This document shows positions 37,460-46,735 of a stretch of DNA of 64,000 nucleotides, in pieces. Each line of letters starts with the position of its first letter. Position 1 is the stretch's first letter. Below the pieces are notes generated by a model that was not told the origin of the DNA, made no database searches, and saw only the letters and a list, made by a program, of their open reading frames with translations. Both the position numbers and the translations under genes were made by a program. This DNA is from Teichococcus aerophilus (GTDB lineage: Bacteria > Pseudomonadota > Alphaproteobacteria > Acetobacterales > Acetobacteraceae), in assembly GCF_014490485.1 (NCBI RefSeq), contig NZ_JACTVA010000013.1:2406-66405 (forward strand), read 5' to 3'.

Positions 37460-39640
37460 TCAGGGCTTGCGGGGCGGGCGGGGAGGGGTGCCTGCGGTGA
37501 GCAGGCGCTCGACATCGGCGCCCGAGACGGTCTCCTGGGTGGCGAGCAGGTCCGCTAGGCGGCAGATGGCAAATCCATGTTTGCGCACCACCGACCGCGC
37601 CTCCGCGTAGGCGGCGTCCAACATCTCGCCGACCCGGGCCGCGACCTCTGGCCGCATCGCCAACAGGGCGGGAACACCGGCAGCGTCGGGCAGGCCGCGC
37701 CAGACTAAGGCGCCGTCACCCTCGTCGAGGCCGAGCGCGGTCACAGCCGCCGTCGCGAGGCGCGTTGCCGTGGCGAGGTCGCTCTCGGCTCCGCCACCGC
37801 TCCCGGCCGATGCCTCGCCGAGCAGTTCCTCCTCGGCCGCCCGGCCCGCCAGCGCCTCGCGCAGCAGAGTTGACAGGGCGGCGCGGGTGAACGCGGGCTG
37901 GCCACCGGCCGGATCCGCCAGCAGCACCCGGCCAGCGTGTTCGCCGACCGCCAGGACGGTCACGGAAACCACGGCACCCGGCCGCTCCAGTGCCGTCACC
38001 ACCGCGTGCCCGGCCTCGTGGATGGCCACGCGGCGCAGCACCTCCGGGGCCGGGCGGGGCCCGCCGCCGCGCAGCTCCGCCTCCAGGTCCGCCAGGGTCG
38101 CCTCCCGCCGGTCGTGCCGCGCCCGCCGCCGCATGCCGCGGACCCAGCGCTCGGCCTCGGCGCCGGTGGCCCCGAGACCCAGCAGCGCCAGGCGCGACAG
38201 GTCGGCGCCGGGCAGGTCGCCGCCAAGGTGGTGGCGCAGGATGGCGGCCAGCGCCGCCTGGTCCGGCAGCGGCACCCGGATCAGGCGCTCCAGGCGCCCC
38301 GGACGCAGGATGGCCGGGTCGATGCGGCTGGCGTCGTTGCAGCAGCCCAGGACGACGACACCCTCGCGCCCGGCGGCGCCGTCCAGCTCCTCGAGGAAGG
38401 CGTTGACCACCTGGACCGAGTAGTCGCGGTCGTGGTGGCGGAAGGTGGTGCGGTTGCCGAAGCTGTCGATCTCGTCCACGAGAAGGATGCAGGGCGCCGC
38501 CTTGCGCGCGGCCTCGAAGGTCCCGCGCATGGCGCCCAGGGTCGTGCCGAGGTGGCCGTCCTTGGCACCCTGCCACTGCCCCAGGGAGCCGGTCACCAGC
38601 GGCACTCCGCACTGCGCGGCCAGCGCCCTGGCGAAGGTCGTCTTGCCTGTGCCGGTGGGACCGACTAGCACGGCGCCGCGGTCCACGTCGCGCCACGGCA
38701 ACGCGCCGCGGGCGTAGTCGGCGAGGTCGCGGGCGACGTCCTTGCCCCAGCGCGCGGCTTCCTCCATCCCGTGCAGGCCGTCGAGCGTCAGCGGCCGGGC
38801 GCCGATCCGCGACGACGCCAGCTCCGCCAGCCGCCGGAGGTAGTCGTCGGCGTCCTGGTGCGGCAGCCGGGCCAGCCACAGGTCGCCGACGGTGACCAGC
38901 CGCGCCACCTCCGGCGGGACGGACGCGCTGACCGGCGCGGCACCCGTCAACATGGTCGCTGCTTCGGCCAACGCGGCCGGATCGAGCGGGCCGACTGTCA
39001 CCGTCGCCGTGGCGGCCCGCAGCAGGTCTGATGGCAGGCAGCGGGCGGGCGCCGGGCTGAAGCCGTAGACCGGGCGCCCGCTGGCGACCATGGTGCGAAC
39101 GGCGCCGTTGCCGTCCTCGGGGCGGTGCCAACGGTCGGAGCCGTCGCGGCGGAACTCAGCCCAGCTCGGTTCAATCTTGCTGATCCGACGGTATGGCCGA
39201 TCCTGGGCGTCGTCGCCGTCGAAAGGTACCTCGTCCGTGCCGTGGATCAGCATGCGCCAGGTCTCGGCGACGGGGACGACCCACTCGGCGTCCGGCACCT
39301 CGATCACGAGGACCGCGCCCGGCTCCCGCGCCCTGCCGTGGAGGGTGGGGTCGGCCATCAGCAGTCGCCGCACCATGGCGTATGCGGCGGCCTCGGCAGG
39401 GTCTTCCAGGCGCACCCGCGAGGGCCGGTGCGCGGGCGGCGGCTGCGGCTCCCGCGCCTGCGGCGGGTTCGGACCGAGGTGGAACGGCTCGTCACCGATC
39501 TCCTCCTCGACGGCCTCGGCCAGCCCTTCGATGGCGAGGTCCAGCGCGTCGCCGGTCAGTGCGGCGGCGCCACCCATGCTGCCGGGCGGCAGGGCAGGTG
39601 AGGGGGCGGATGCGGAGGTGTTGGGGATGGGGTTCGGCAT
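37460..39640 (-). CDS. soluble FtsH-like AAA+ zinc metalloprotease
   Basis: A 726-residue protein. The first 300 residues are unfamiliar and Pro/Ala/Glu-rich. The AAA+ module has Walker A VGPTGTGKTTFA (about 327), Walker B CILLVDEID, and the second region of homology RIDPAILRPGRLERLI. The M41-type peptidase has HEAGH near residue 542 and the third-ligand region AESDLATATRLA. FtsH normally carries two N-terminal transmembrane helices; none are visible here, so this is a cytosolic variant. It follows the DUF6634-like gene by 4 bp, implying an operon. Role unknown; regulated proteolysis or a plasmid/defence function are possible. Confidence 0.85.
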   Translation of the reverse strand: MPNPIPNTSASAPSPALPPGSMGGAAALTGDALDLAIEGLAEAVEEEIGDEPFHLGPNPPQAREPQPPPAHRPSRVRLEDPAEAAAYAMVRRLLMADPTLHGRAREPGAVLVIEVPDAEWVVPVAETWRMLIHGTDEVPFDGDDAQDRPYRRISKIEPSWAEFRRDGSDRWHRPEDGNGAVRTMVASGRPVYGFSPAPARCLPSDLLRAATATVTVGPLDPAALAEAATMLTGAAPVSASVPPEVARLVTVGDLWLARLPHQDADDYLRRLAELASSRIGARPLTLDGLHGMEEAARWGKDVARDLADYARGALPWRDVDRGAVLVGPTGTGKTTFARALAAQCGVPLVTGSLGQWQGAKDGHLGTTLGAMRGTFEAARKAAPCILLVDEIDSFGNRTTFRHHDRDYSVQVVNAFLEELDGAAGREGVVVLGCCNDASRIDPAILRPGRLERLIRVPLPDQAALAAILRHHLGGDLPGADLSRLALLGLGATGAEAERWVRGMRRRARHDRREATLADLEAELRGGGPRPAPEVLRRVAIHEAGHAVVTALERPGAVVSVTVLAVGEHAGRVLLADPAGGQPAFTRAALSTLLREALAGRAAEEELLGEASAGSGGGAESDLATATRLATAAVTALGLDEGDGALVWRGLPDAAGVPALLAMRPEVAARVGEMLDAAYAEARSVVRKHGFAICRLADLLATQETVSGADVERLLTAGTPPRPPRKP

Positions 39641-39644
39641 GGCG

Positions 39645-40016
39645 TCACCGCAGGCCCAGGGAGCAGGTCCGGTCGGCGGGCGGCGGCACGACCGGCATGG
39701 GCGCGCGCGGGGCGCCGAGCCGGTAGAGGCGGTTCAACGTACGCGCCCAGCCAACGGTCGGCGCGAAGGCCCACAGGTCGGAGGTGCGGCAGAAGGGGCC
39801 GTCCAGCAACGGATGGCCAGTGACGGCGCCGACGAGGCACAAGACCGGGCGCGAGGTCACGGCCCACCCCTCCAGCAGCGGCGCCTCGGACAGCTCCTCC
39901 GCAGACGGCATCCCGACAGCGGCCAGGCGCCGCAGGTCCGCGGCCAGCGTTTCCAACCTGCTGGCTTCCGCCTCGACGTCGCCGCGCACGGTTCCTCGTT
40001 CACCGATGATAAGCAT
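39645..40016 (-). CDS. DUF6634-like protein
   Basis: A 123-residue protein starting MLIIGERGTV, with a helical middle and the pattern GHPLLDGPF-C-RTSDLWAFAP, then ARTLNRLYRLG. AGGAGG sits 5 bases before the ATG. I associate this with the DUF6634 group of small alphaproteobacterial proteins, from memory and not from a search. It is directly upstream of the FtsH-like gene with only 4 bp between, so it may be a substrate, adaptor or regulator of the protease. Confidence 0.6.
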   Translation of the reverse strand: MLIIGERGTVRGDVEAEASRLETLAADLRRLAAVGMPSAEELSEAPLLEGWAVTSRPVLCLVGAVTGHPLLDGPFCRTSDLWAFAPTVGWARTLNRLYRLGAPRAPMPVVPPPADRTCSLGLR

Positions 40017-40681
40017 GGTGCCTCCTGTCTCTGATGGGTGGTTGTCGGGGTGTTGGTGGCGGCCTGCGGGTGCGGCCGCCGGGCGCCCTACGCGGGCGCG
40101 GGGATGACGACCCAGTGCCCGTTTCCGCACCCGCCGACGTACCCCGCTGGGCCAGGGGGACCCGGTTCAGTCGCCTCGGGGAAAGAAAGGGCGGTCGTCA
40201 TGCGCAGAACAGAAGCGGAACATCTGGCCCGGCGCAATAGGCATGCGCCGGTGTGATTTGCCAGCAAGGGAAGCACCCGAGGTTGCCTTTCGAAGGCCCG
40301 CCAGTCCCTCAGGTGGCTGGATCTACCGTGCTGAATCCTTTCGGATTTCCTTGCAACATTGGGTAGGTGCAGGATGGCCATGGTACGTTTGCCGTGGTTG
40401 GCTGCCAATGGTCACGCCTGAAATGTCGTAGGATCAGATACCTAACGCTGGGCGCCGAGCATGCCATTCCAGAGACCACGTACCGGAAGCCGATAAAACC
40501 ACAGGGTTGAAAAAAGCACTGAATAAACCGTGCCGAGCTGCCCGCCGTCGTCTGGATGCGGCCTATAGCTCCGCAAATCGTGAACAGTTCGTCAGGGTGT
40601 TACAGCCATTGCCCGGCGGAGGTCTGGGTTTGGCGATACTCTGCCTTCGCGGGTAGCGGAGTCAGCATTGGGAGTTGGCAC
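40017..40681. other. 665-bp gene-free gap
   Basis: Between the DUF6634-like gene and the kinase. The left part is GC-rich and presumably holds the operon promoter; the right part (about 40430-40660) is AT-richer with no supported gene. AGTTGGCACCTAACG at 40673-40687 echoes AGTTGGCAC (26375) and CACCTAACG (26397) from the left edge of the Tn7-like element. Short frames here lack ribosome sites or family resemblance. Confidence 0.5.
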
Positions 40682-42157
40682 CTAACGCCGCCAGGATCCC
40701 TCTGAAGGCCGCTCCGGCATGGTGTTCGGGTGGTGCAGCCTCCCGCGTGTCCCGTCGGCGAACCAGCCGAGCCATCGGTCGATGAAGTCCTCGAGGCTTT
40801 CCGAGGAGAACGGGGTGAACGGCCAGGCCATCTGATACTCCGCCAGCCCGGTCCACAGCGCCTTCGCGGCTGCCTCGCCGGGCGGCAGGGAGAACGGCGC
40901 GAGCCGGGAACGCTGGCGTGAGAAAGGGCTCAGCATGAAGGCGGCCTCGTACCAGCCGTACCGGCCCGCCTCCTTGATGTCGCCGAACCAAAGGGCGTGC
41001 GAGCGGCCGTCGTAGTCGTAGCGGTTCGAGGGCACCCGCACCTCAATGGAGGCAGCGGCAGCCACGTTGAAGGCGGGCGCCTCCCAGCCTTCCCACGGCT
41101 TCTCGGCCACGGCGACAAGGCCGCTCAAGGACAGGGTCGCCCCGTTAAGCGACGCGGACCAACCGCCGTCCCGTGCAGGGCGGATGGTAGCTGTCGGAGC
41201 ATCCGTCTTGATGGCGTCGCGCACCTGCTCGCTCAGCCGCCTGAAGGAAGCTTGCGCGTCGCGGACGAGCTCCCGGCGCCTGTCCGCATCTGAACGCGCG
41301 GATGACGCTTGGCGGGCTTCCTGGCCCATGCGCGCGACGTTCATCCCGTTTGCTTCACGCAGGCGGCTCCTGCCCTGGGAGGCCGGGACACGTTGGGCTG
41401 CCTCGAGGCGTGCGAGGAGGTTCGCGGGGCTGGGCCGGGTACCGGCCGACTTGTAGAGGCATTCTGCGATGACGGACGCCAGGGCAGTGGAGACTCCTGC
41501 CAGCGGCACCGGATCGGCGTGCAGGTGCTGCTCCCGGAAATCGTGCATGTCAGGCCCCGGGAACGGGCGGGAGCCGGACAGAAGTTCCTGGGCGATGACG
41601 CCCAGGGCATACACGTCGGCCGCTCCGGTGGCACGCTCTCCCCTCCACCGCTCCGGGGCGGCGTACGCGAAGCTCATCGCGTACTTTAGGGTGTCCGGCG
41701 CCGTGGTCGCTTCGGCGTACCGGGAGATGCCAAAATCTGCGAGGCACCACCTGCCTTCGAGAAGCAAGACGTTCTCTGGCTTCAGGTCACGATGCACGAC
41801 CTTGCCGTTCATGTCGGATAGCGCCAGGGCGATGTCGGCCATCACGGCCAGCGCATCCTCAAGGGGCATCGTACCCCCGGCGTCCGTGATGTGCTGCCGC
41901 AATGACGCCTGCGCGCGCGGCATAATCAGAACCCAGTGGCCGTCGGTCTCACCGCTGTCGATGATGGGGACGACGTTCCGGATCCCGTCCAGGTCCGTGA
42001 ACAGCATCTCGCGCTGGGCGCCCGACGCCTTTGAAACGAGCTTCGCCACGGCGGGGCCAACGTCCCCGGAGATGCACCGAGCCTCGAACACCTGCCCGAA
42101 GCCACCGGCCCCGATCCGATCTCCCAGCATCCACTCGTGATTCAGGCGCAGCCGCAT
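40682..42157 (-). CDS. Hanks-type serine/threonine protein kinase
   Basis: A 491-residue kinase. The ATP loop GAGGFGQVFEA (16-26), lysine in AVAKLVSKA (39), catalytic loop VVHRDLKPENVLLLEG (about 120), DFG in LADFGISRYAE, and APE in YAAPERWRGE are all intact, so it should be active. After residue 270 an unfamiliar region follows, with RPARDGGWSASLNGATLSL and WFGDIKEAGRYGWYEAAFML, ending in a Trp-rich tail. There is no transmembrane helix or PASTA repeat, so the input is probably cytosolic. Its partner phosphatase is not visible. Upstream start codons at 42187/42190 lack a ribosome site. Confidence 0.88.
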   Translation of the reverse strand: MRLRLNHEWMLGDRIGAGGFGQVFEARCISGDVGPAVAKLVSKASGAQREMLFTDLDGIRNVVPIIDSGETDGHWVLIMPRAQASLRQHITDAGGTMPLEDALAVMADIALALSDMNGKVVHRDLKPENVLLLEGRWCLADFGISRYAEATTAPDTLKYAMSFAYAAPERWRGERATGAADVYALGVIAQELLSGSRPFPGPDMHDFREQHLHADPVPLAGVSTALASVIAECLYKSAGTRPSPANLLARLEAAQRVPASQGRSRLREANGMNVARMGQEARQASSARSDADRRRELVRDAQASFRRLSEQVRDAIKTDAPTATIRPARDGGWSASLNGATLSLSGLVAVAEKPWEGWEAPAFNVAAAASIEVRVPSNRYDYDGRSHALWFGDIKEAGRYGWYEAAFMLSPFSRQRSRLAPFSLPPGEAAAKALWTGLAEYQMAWPFTPFSSESLEDFIDRWLGWFADGTRGRLHHPNTMPERPSEGSWRR

Positions 42158-42330
42158 CCTCGATCTCCAGCCGATGGCGGGGTGCATCATAGCGCGGCGC
42201 CTGCCGAAGGGGACCAGCCCGACCAAACCGGACCGGCTACGCCTCGCGGCACGTGTGGCGCGGCCCACCGGATCCAAGGATCCGGTGCCATGTTGGTGGT
42301 CGGAAGATCGCCAGCCGCTACGGCCTCCCG

Positions 42331-42657
42331 TCACCAGCCACGTTCGTAGCGCGGGCCATACCCCTGCTGATGCCGCCACGCCCGGCGTTGCTCGCGTTCC
42401 TGCTCGATGCGCCAGGCTTCGCGCCGCGCGGCCTCGGCGATGCGGGCCTCGTCCCGCTCCCGGCGCCACTCCCGCCACTGCTGGCGCCGCTCCCAGTTGC
42501 CATCGTACGGCCGCTGGTCCCAGTACTGCACAGTCTGCGCCACCGCTGGCGGCGCGGCGACGGAAGTGGCGGCTGGGGCAGCGGACGCGTTGTGCGCCGC
42601 CAGCGTGAGCAGGCTCCCTGTCATTGCGGCTGCTGCCGCCACTACGATCCGACGCAT
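42331..42657 (-). CDS. small exported Arg/Trp/Gln-rich protein
   Basis: A 108-residue protein. The signal peptide MRRIVVAAAAAMTGSLLTL is followed by a cleavage-like NASAAPA. The mature part is strongly charged, with YWDQRPYDGNWERRQQW, then RREAWRIEQEREQRRAWRHQ. GGAGG upstream supports the start. Similar short basic periplasmic proteins are common in Acetobacteraceae without known role. It faces the CoiA-like gene divergently. Confidence 0.65.
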   Translation of the reverse strand: MRRIVVAAAAAMTGSLLTLAAHNASAAPAATSVAAPPAVAQTVQYWDQRPYDGNWERRQQWREWRRERDEARIAEAARREAWRIEQEREQRRAWRHQQGYGPRYERGW

Positions 42658-42841
42658 CTGAACCTCCGGGGTGGGAACCTCGAGGCTGGCAAAGTCGCAG
42701 GACAGCTTGTCGGCTGTTGGGCTGAACGATGGCCGCCGCGAGGCAACCAAAGCCATCGCGGGGGCCGACCTGCTCGTCCGGCGGGGCTCCAAGCCAGCAA
42801 GTTGATGCTAAGCTGCAGCCTTCCTGAACCTCACCGGCGCC

Positions 42842-44803
42842 ATGGACGGACCAGCCAGCTGCCACCCTTCCACGCCGCCGCCCCCCGATGGGGACGGCAC
42901 CAAGCTCCCCTACGGCCTCGCCGAGGACGGCCGCTTGGCGCATGTGTCGGAGGTGGCCTCGGGGTTGGGGTGCCGGTGCCGCTGCCCCGGCTGCGGCGAG
43001 CGGCTGGTGGCCCGCAAGGGTGCCATCAAGGTCCACCACTTCGCCCACCACGTGGACCGCGCCTGCGTCGGCGCCTGGGAGACCACCCTGCACCGGCTGG
43101 CCAAGGAGATCGTGCTGGAGGCCCGCGACATCCTTCTGCCGGACGCGGTGGCCGAGGTCGACGGCCTGCGCCACGACGTCGCCTTCGCCACCGTATTCCC
43201 CTACGAGGCGGCGGAGGCCGAGGTCAACATGGGTGGCCTGCGTCCCGATGCCATCATTCGCGGCCGGGGCAGGGAGCTGCTCCTCGAGTTCCACGTCCGC
43301 CATCCCTGCGGCCCCGAGAAGCTAGTCCTCCTGCGGGAGCGGAACCTGCCCTCGGTCGAGATCGACCTCTCGCGTGTTCCCCGGCACGCGTCCCGTGCCG
43401 AGCACACCGAGCTGGTCTTGCGCGGGGCGCCACGCCACTGGCTGCACAACGCCAAGGTTGTCGCTGAGGAGGCGCGCCTGCGGCGCATCGCGGCGGAGCG
43501 GGCGGCAGTCGAAAAGCGGCGCTTGCAGCGGCTCCATGGCCGGATCGCCGACGAGGTAGCGGGCGCCTGGATTGAGCCCGCGAGTCCCGGCCATTCCAGC
43601 TGGCGCATCAGGGCCATCGACGCCGGTTTCGGCGGGTTCGTCGGCCGCAGCGTTCCCGGGGCCGGGTGCTTCTCGGTGGCGGCCGAGACGTGGCAGGCGG
43701 CCTTCCTGGACCATGTCGCCATCAGCGCCGCGGGCCACCTGGTGACGGGTGACGCCGCGCTCCGGACGCTCCAGAAGCGCCAGATGCTCAAGGCGCCGTT
43801 CCAGATCCGGCGGAACTGGGAGCCGGAGTTGGTCACGCACATTCAGGAGCGCGTGCCGGGCTTCCGCCCGCCCCATGAGGTTATCACCGACTACGCCGAC
43901 TGGCTGGCGGAGCGCGGCCTGCTGATGCGCGTCCGCCATGGCTGGGTGGCCGCCCAGACCGTTGGGTGGAAAGCCAGGCAACGGATGGAGGCGGCGAGTG
44001 AGGCGAGGCGCCGCCAAGGTGAACTCCAGGACAAGCTGGGCACCCTGCTGCGGGCGGCCGAGTTGCCCTGGACGGACACGGCAAGCTGGCTTGACAGGGC
44101 TGTCCCCGAGTTCGGTGTGGCGCCTCGTGTGCTGGCCGAGGAGGGCGGTGAGGGCTTCGAACGGCTCATGCGAAGGCTCGATGAGCTCGAGAGGATGGCC
44201 CAGCCGCACGCCAGCCCGTATGAGGGCGGCTTGCTGAGCCTGCCGCTGGATGCGGTGCGGCTGAGGCGCCGGGACGAGGCGCGTGCCCGGCAGGAGGCCG
44301 CACGCCTCGAGCGCGAGGAGTTCGCGCGGCAGGCTGCGGAACGCCGCCGCAAGGAGTCAGGGGACTTCGTTGCCACCCTGGTGCTGGACGCTGTTGCCCT
44401 GATGGGCGAGGACGCGGGCACGGCCTGGGTCAGGGAAGCGGTCGGCGCCGCAACCGGGCTGCCTTTCGACGAGGGCCGGTTCGCGCTGGACTGGCAGGCG
44501 AGGAACCGCATCAACGAGGCGATGGCGGGTGAGCGAGGCCGCATCATGGCGGCCCGGGAAGCCGAGCGGCGCTGCCTGGACCGGGAGGCGGAGGCCGCCG
44601 CCGTTGTGGCAGGCTGCCGGAGCAGGCTCGAGGCGGAGGTGATCGCGCGCTTCCCCGGCCAGCCGGACTGGGCGCAGATGTGGCTGCGCGGCAAGCACCC
44701 CGCACTGGGTCGGTCGCCTTGGGAACAGTGCGTCGACGAACGGTCGCTCGAACGCTGCAGGAGCCTGCTCGACGCGGCGCGGCCCAAGGGCAGGCGGCGC
44801 TAG
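42842..44803 (+). CDS. CoiA-like competence/nuclease protein
   Basis: A 653-residue protein. The N-terminus has the CoiA-type zinc ribbon: CRCRCPGCGERLVARKGAIK, then HHFAHHVDRACVGAWETTLHR. The nuclease-like block GGLRPDAIIRGRGRELLLEF (about 133-152) fits a PD-(D/E)XK core, with the acids in RPD and LEF. The rest is long and helical. CoiA is involved in processing of imported DNA; here it could act in DNA uptake, or defence, in the accessory region. No comE or dprA genes are near. Confidence 0.65.
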   Translation: MDGPASCHPSTPPPPDGDGTKLPYGLAEDGRLAHVSEVASGLGCRCRCPGCGERLVARKGAIKVHHFAHHVDRACVGAWETTLHRLAKEIVLEARDILLPDAVAEVDGLRHDVAFATVFPYEAAEAEVNMGGLRPDAIIRGRGRELLLEFHVRHPCGPEKLVLLRERNLPSVEIDLSRVPRHASRAEHTELVLRGAPRHWLHNAKVVAEEARLRRIAAERAAVEKRRLQRLHGRIADEVAGAWIEPASPGHSSWRIRAIDAGFGGFVGRSVPGAGCFSVAAETWQAAFLDHVAISAAGHLVTGDAALRTLQKRQMLKAPFQIRRNWEPELVTHIQERVPGFRPPHEVITDYADWLAERGLLMRVRHGWVAAQTVGWKARQRMEAASEARRRQGELQDKLGTLLRAAELPWTDTASWLDRAVPEFGVAPRVLAEEGGEGFERLMRRLDELERMAQPHASPYEGGLLSLPLDAVRLRRRDEARARQEAARLEREEFARQAAERRRKESGDFVATLVLDAVALMGEDAGTAWVREAVGAATGLPFDEGRFALDWQARNRINEAMAGERGRIMAAREAERRCLDREAEAAAVVAGCRSRLEAEVIARFPGQPDWAQMWLRGKHPALGRSPWEQCVDERSLERCRSLLDAARPKGRRR

Positions 44804-44905
44804 GCGCGGTTGCCGTTGGCCTCCTGACGGGCTCCAATTCGCAGCATTGCGATCCAGCATGGACGAGGCCGCACCGTCGCGGTGTCACCCGGTCGGGAGC
44901 GCGCA

Positions 44906-45253
44906 ATGACCAGAGTCATGAAGCCAGCACCAGCACCTACAGAAGAGGAGAAGCGGGAAGACCTTGAGTTCACCATGCAGCGGGGTGATCTGCTCGTCGT
45001 GCGTTACCTGGCCGACCGGCATGGGATGGCCGAATGCGAGCGGCTGTTCCCGGATGGGACCCTCTCTGCTTGGCTGGCAAGGGCCGAGGCTCATGAGGCC
45101 GAGCACGGGGAGGGGGCTTTCCTTGACCCAAGCCACCGCTTCAATCGCGAGCTCTTGCCTATCCTGGATCGGCAAGCGGCTGGTGAGCACATGACGCCGA
45201 AGGATTTGCCCGCCCCACGGTGGAACATGGATCGGGGCTGGCATCACGACTGA
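44906..45253 (+). CDS. hypothetical protein
   Basis: A 115-residue acidic protein with EEEKREDLEFTMQRGDLLV, then RYLADRHGMAECERLFPDG and PKDLPAPRWNMDRGWHHD at the end. GGGAG 7 bases upstream of the ATG supports the start. No family recognised. It follows the CoiA-like gene by 102 bp on the same strand. Confidence 0.55.
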   Translation: MTRVMKPAPAPTEEEKREDLEFTMQRGDLLVVRYLADRHGMAECERLFPDGTLSAWLARAEAHEAEHGEGAFLDPSHRFNRELLPILDRQAAGEHMTPKDLPAPRWNMDRGWHHD

Positions 45254-45260
45254 GGCGTGG

Positions 45261-45593
45261 TCAGCCGCGGCGTCCACCTGGTCCCGTCGGGCCTTCCGGC
45301 GTTTCATCCGGCTCCTGCGTTCCTCGCGCGAGCCTGCTTCTGGCGGCGGTGCGGGCCGACGCCCCCCGGGCGGAGCCCGGGTCCGAATGCGACGGGGGCT
45401 CCGCGCGGCCGTCGACCAAGACAATGTAGCGCGTCGGCCCACGACCGGCCGGTGGGGTGACGGCGACGACGACGACGCCTTCGCCTGCGTCGCAAAACTG
45501 CACGACGGAGGCTTCAGAGCCGACCTCCGCCTGGAGGAGGTAATCCTCTTCTAGGTAGCTGGGCTGGCCAGCATCGCTGAGTTCAGGCTGCAT
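45261..45593 (-). CDS. hypothetical protein
   Basis: A 110-codon frame with a plausible beta-rich core: YLLQAEVGSEASVVQFCDAG, VVVVAVTPPAG and RYIVLVDGR, then a Pro/Arg-rich low-complexity tail. There is no clear ribosome site. The core looks more protein-like than the neighbouring frames, but it could still be chance in GC-rich DNA. Confidence 0.4.
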   Translation of the reverse strand: MQPELSDAGQPSYLEEDYLLQAEVGSEASVVQFCDAGEGVVVVAVTPPAGRGPTRYIVLVDGRAEPPSHSDPGSARGASARTAARSRLARGTQEPDETPEGPTGPGGRRG

Positions 45594-45697
45594 CAGTTCA
45601 CCGCGAGTTGGAAATCCTCGACTACCGCAATGCCCCCGGCCTGGCGAGCCCAGACCAGCGAAGCGCCCCAACCGGCTGCCATGGCTGACTGCGGCCC

Positions 45698-45991
45698 TCA
45701 TGAACCAATGATGCCAAGGATTCCGGCTCCCAGCTTCCCGGCGTCCTCCTCGCGCAGAACGACGGTGACCGGCTGGAGCACATGACCGGCTGGGTGACGC
45801 AGCACAGCCTGGCCGGTCACGCGGACGATGCCGCCGACCCGCTCGTAGGCGAAGGCGAACGTGCCATTGGCCCCACGCGCCAGCTCCAGCATCCAGGACG
45901 CGTCGGCGCCCTGCACCATCGGCGGCTGTCCCTCCGGGCGTGCCAGCGGGGCAGGGGTGTGGCCGATGAACGTCGTGTCCTTGCCGGGCAT
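45698..45991 (-). CDS. hypothetical protein
   Basis: A 97-codon frame starting MPGKDTTFIGH, preceded by AAGGA. It continues SWMLELARGANGTFAFAYE, RVTGQAVLRHPAGHVLQPVTV and ends GAGILGIIGS, giving a plausible small beta protein. No family recognised. It lies upstream of the similar-sized frame at 45261 on the same strand. Confidence 0.45.
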   Translation of the reverse strand: MPGKDTTFIGHTPAPLARPEGQPPMVQGADASWMLELARGANGTFAFAYERVGGIVRVTGQAVLRHPAGHVLQPVTVVLREEDAGKLGAGILGIIGS

Positions 45992-46139
45992 GCGCATTCC
46001 TTCTGCTTCCGCGCACGCCGTCCTTGGTGACCAACGACCAAGCCTTGCTGGCATGCGGCGGCGAAGGTGGCGCCGACGCGATCGCCGGTCCAATCACAGG
46101 AACGGCGCCGCGCAGGGCGACGGCAGCGACGGCCGCGCG

Positions 46140-46691
46140 TCAATCCTTCGCCGCCGCCTTGCCGCCGGACACCTCCATGACAACACGGACCATCATCTCG
46201 ACGGCCTCCGACCGGCTGCCCAGCCCGTTGTGGCGAGCCAGCGCGTCCAGCCATCCGGCCGACTCGACGTCGATGCGGATCGTGCGGAAATCCTTTGCCC
46301 GCCGGACCTCGTCACGCAGTTTCGCCAGCATCCGTGCCCGCGTGGCCGCGGCGAACTTCTCGGTCACCAGCAAGTCGGGCGAGTATCGATCCAGCACGTG
46401 CCGGATCAACCACTCCGCCTGCGCAGCGCTCCGGCGGCCGCGCCACTCCGCGCGCCGAGCCGGGAATCCGGCCGCGAGCGCCTCGTGCTCCTCGTCGGAC
46501 GCCTCGGGCGGGAAGGACAGCACGGGTTCCGGGCCGCCAGCTTCCTGGTACTGCCGGACGCGCCTTGCCAAGATCGGATGCCGGGCGGACACGCCAGCTC
46601 TTACCATCCACGCGAAGCATTCGTCACCGACCTCCCGCTGGAGCAGCATGGCGGCCATCCTCTCGCGCCTCGGCGTAGTGCGGCGACCCAT
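46140..46691 (-). CDS. RHH-like protein, paralogue 2 of a tandem pair
   Basis: A 183-residue protein. AAGGA precedes the ATG. The middle WLIRHVLDRYSPDLL and RARMLAKLRDEVRR closely match the upstream paralogue. The C-terminus, with TIRIDVESAGWLDALARHN, then GSRSEAVEMMVRVV, has the beta-helix-helix spacing of ribbon-helix-helix DNA-binding proteins. Probable co-transcription with the paralogue (44 bp apart), and probable binding to the inverted repeat at 47323. Confidence 0.6.
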   Translation of the reverse strand: MGRRTTPRRERMAAMLLQREVGDECFAWMVRAGVSARHPILARRVRQYQEAGGPEPVLSFPPEASDEEHEALAAGFPARRAEWRGRRSAAQAEWLIRHVLDRYSPDLLVTEKFAAATRARMLAKLRDEVRRAKDFRTIRIDVESAGWLDALARHNGLGSRSEAVEMMVRVVMEVSGGKAAAKD

Positions 46692-46735
46692 GGTGGTTGT
46701 CCTTTCCCAGATGACGTGGCGGCGGGCAGCCCCGG

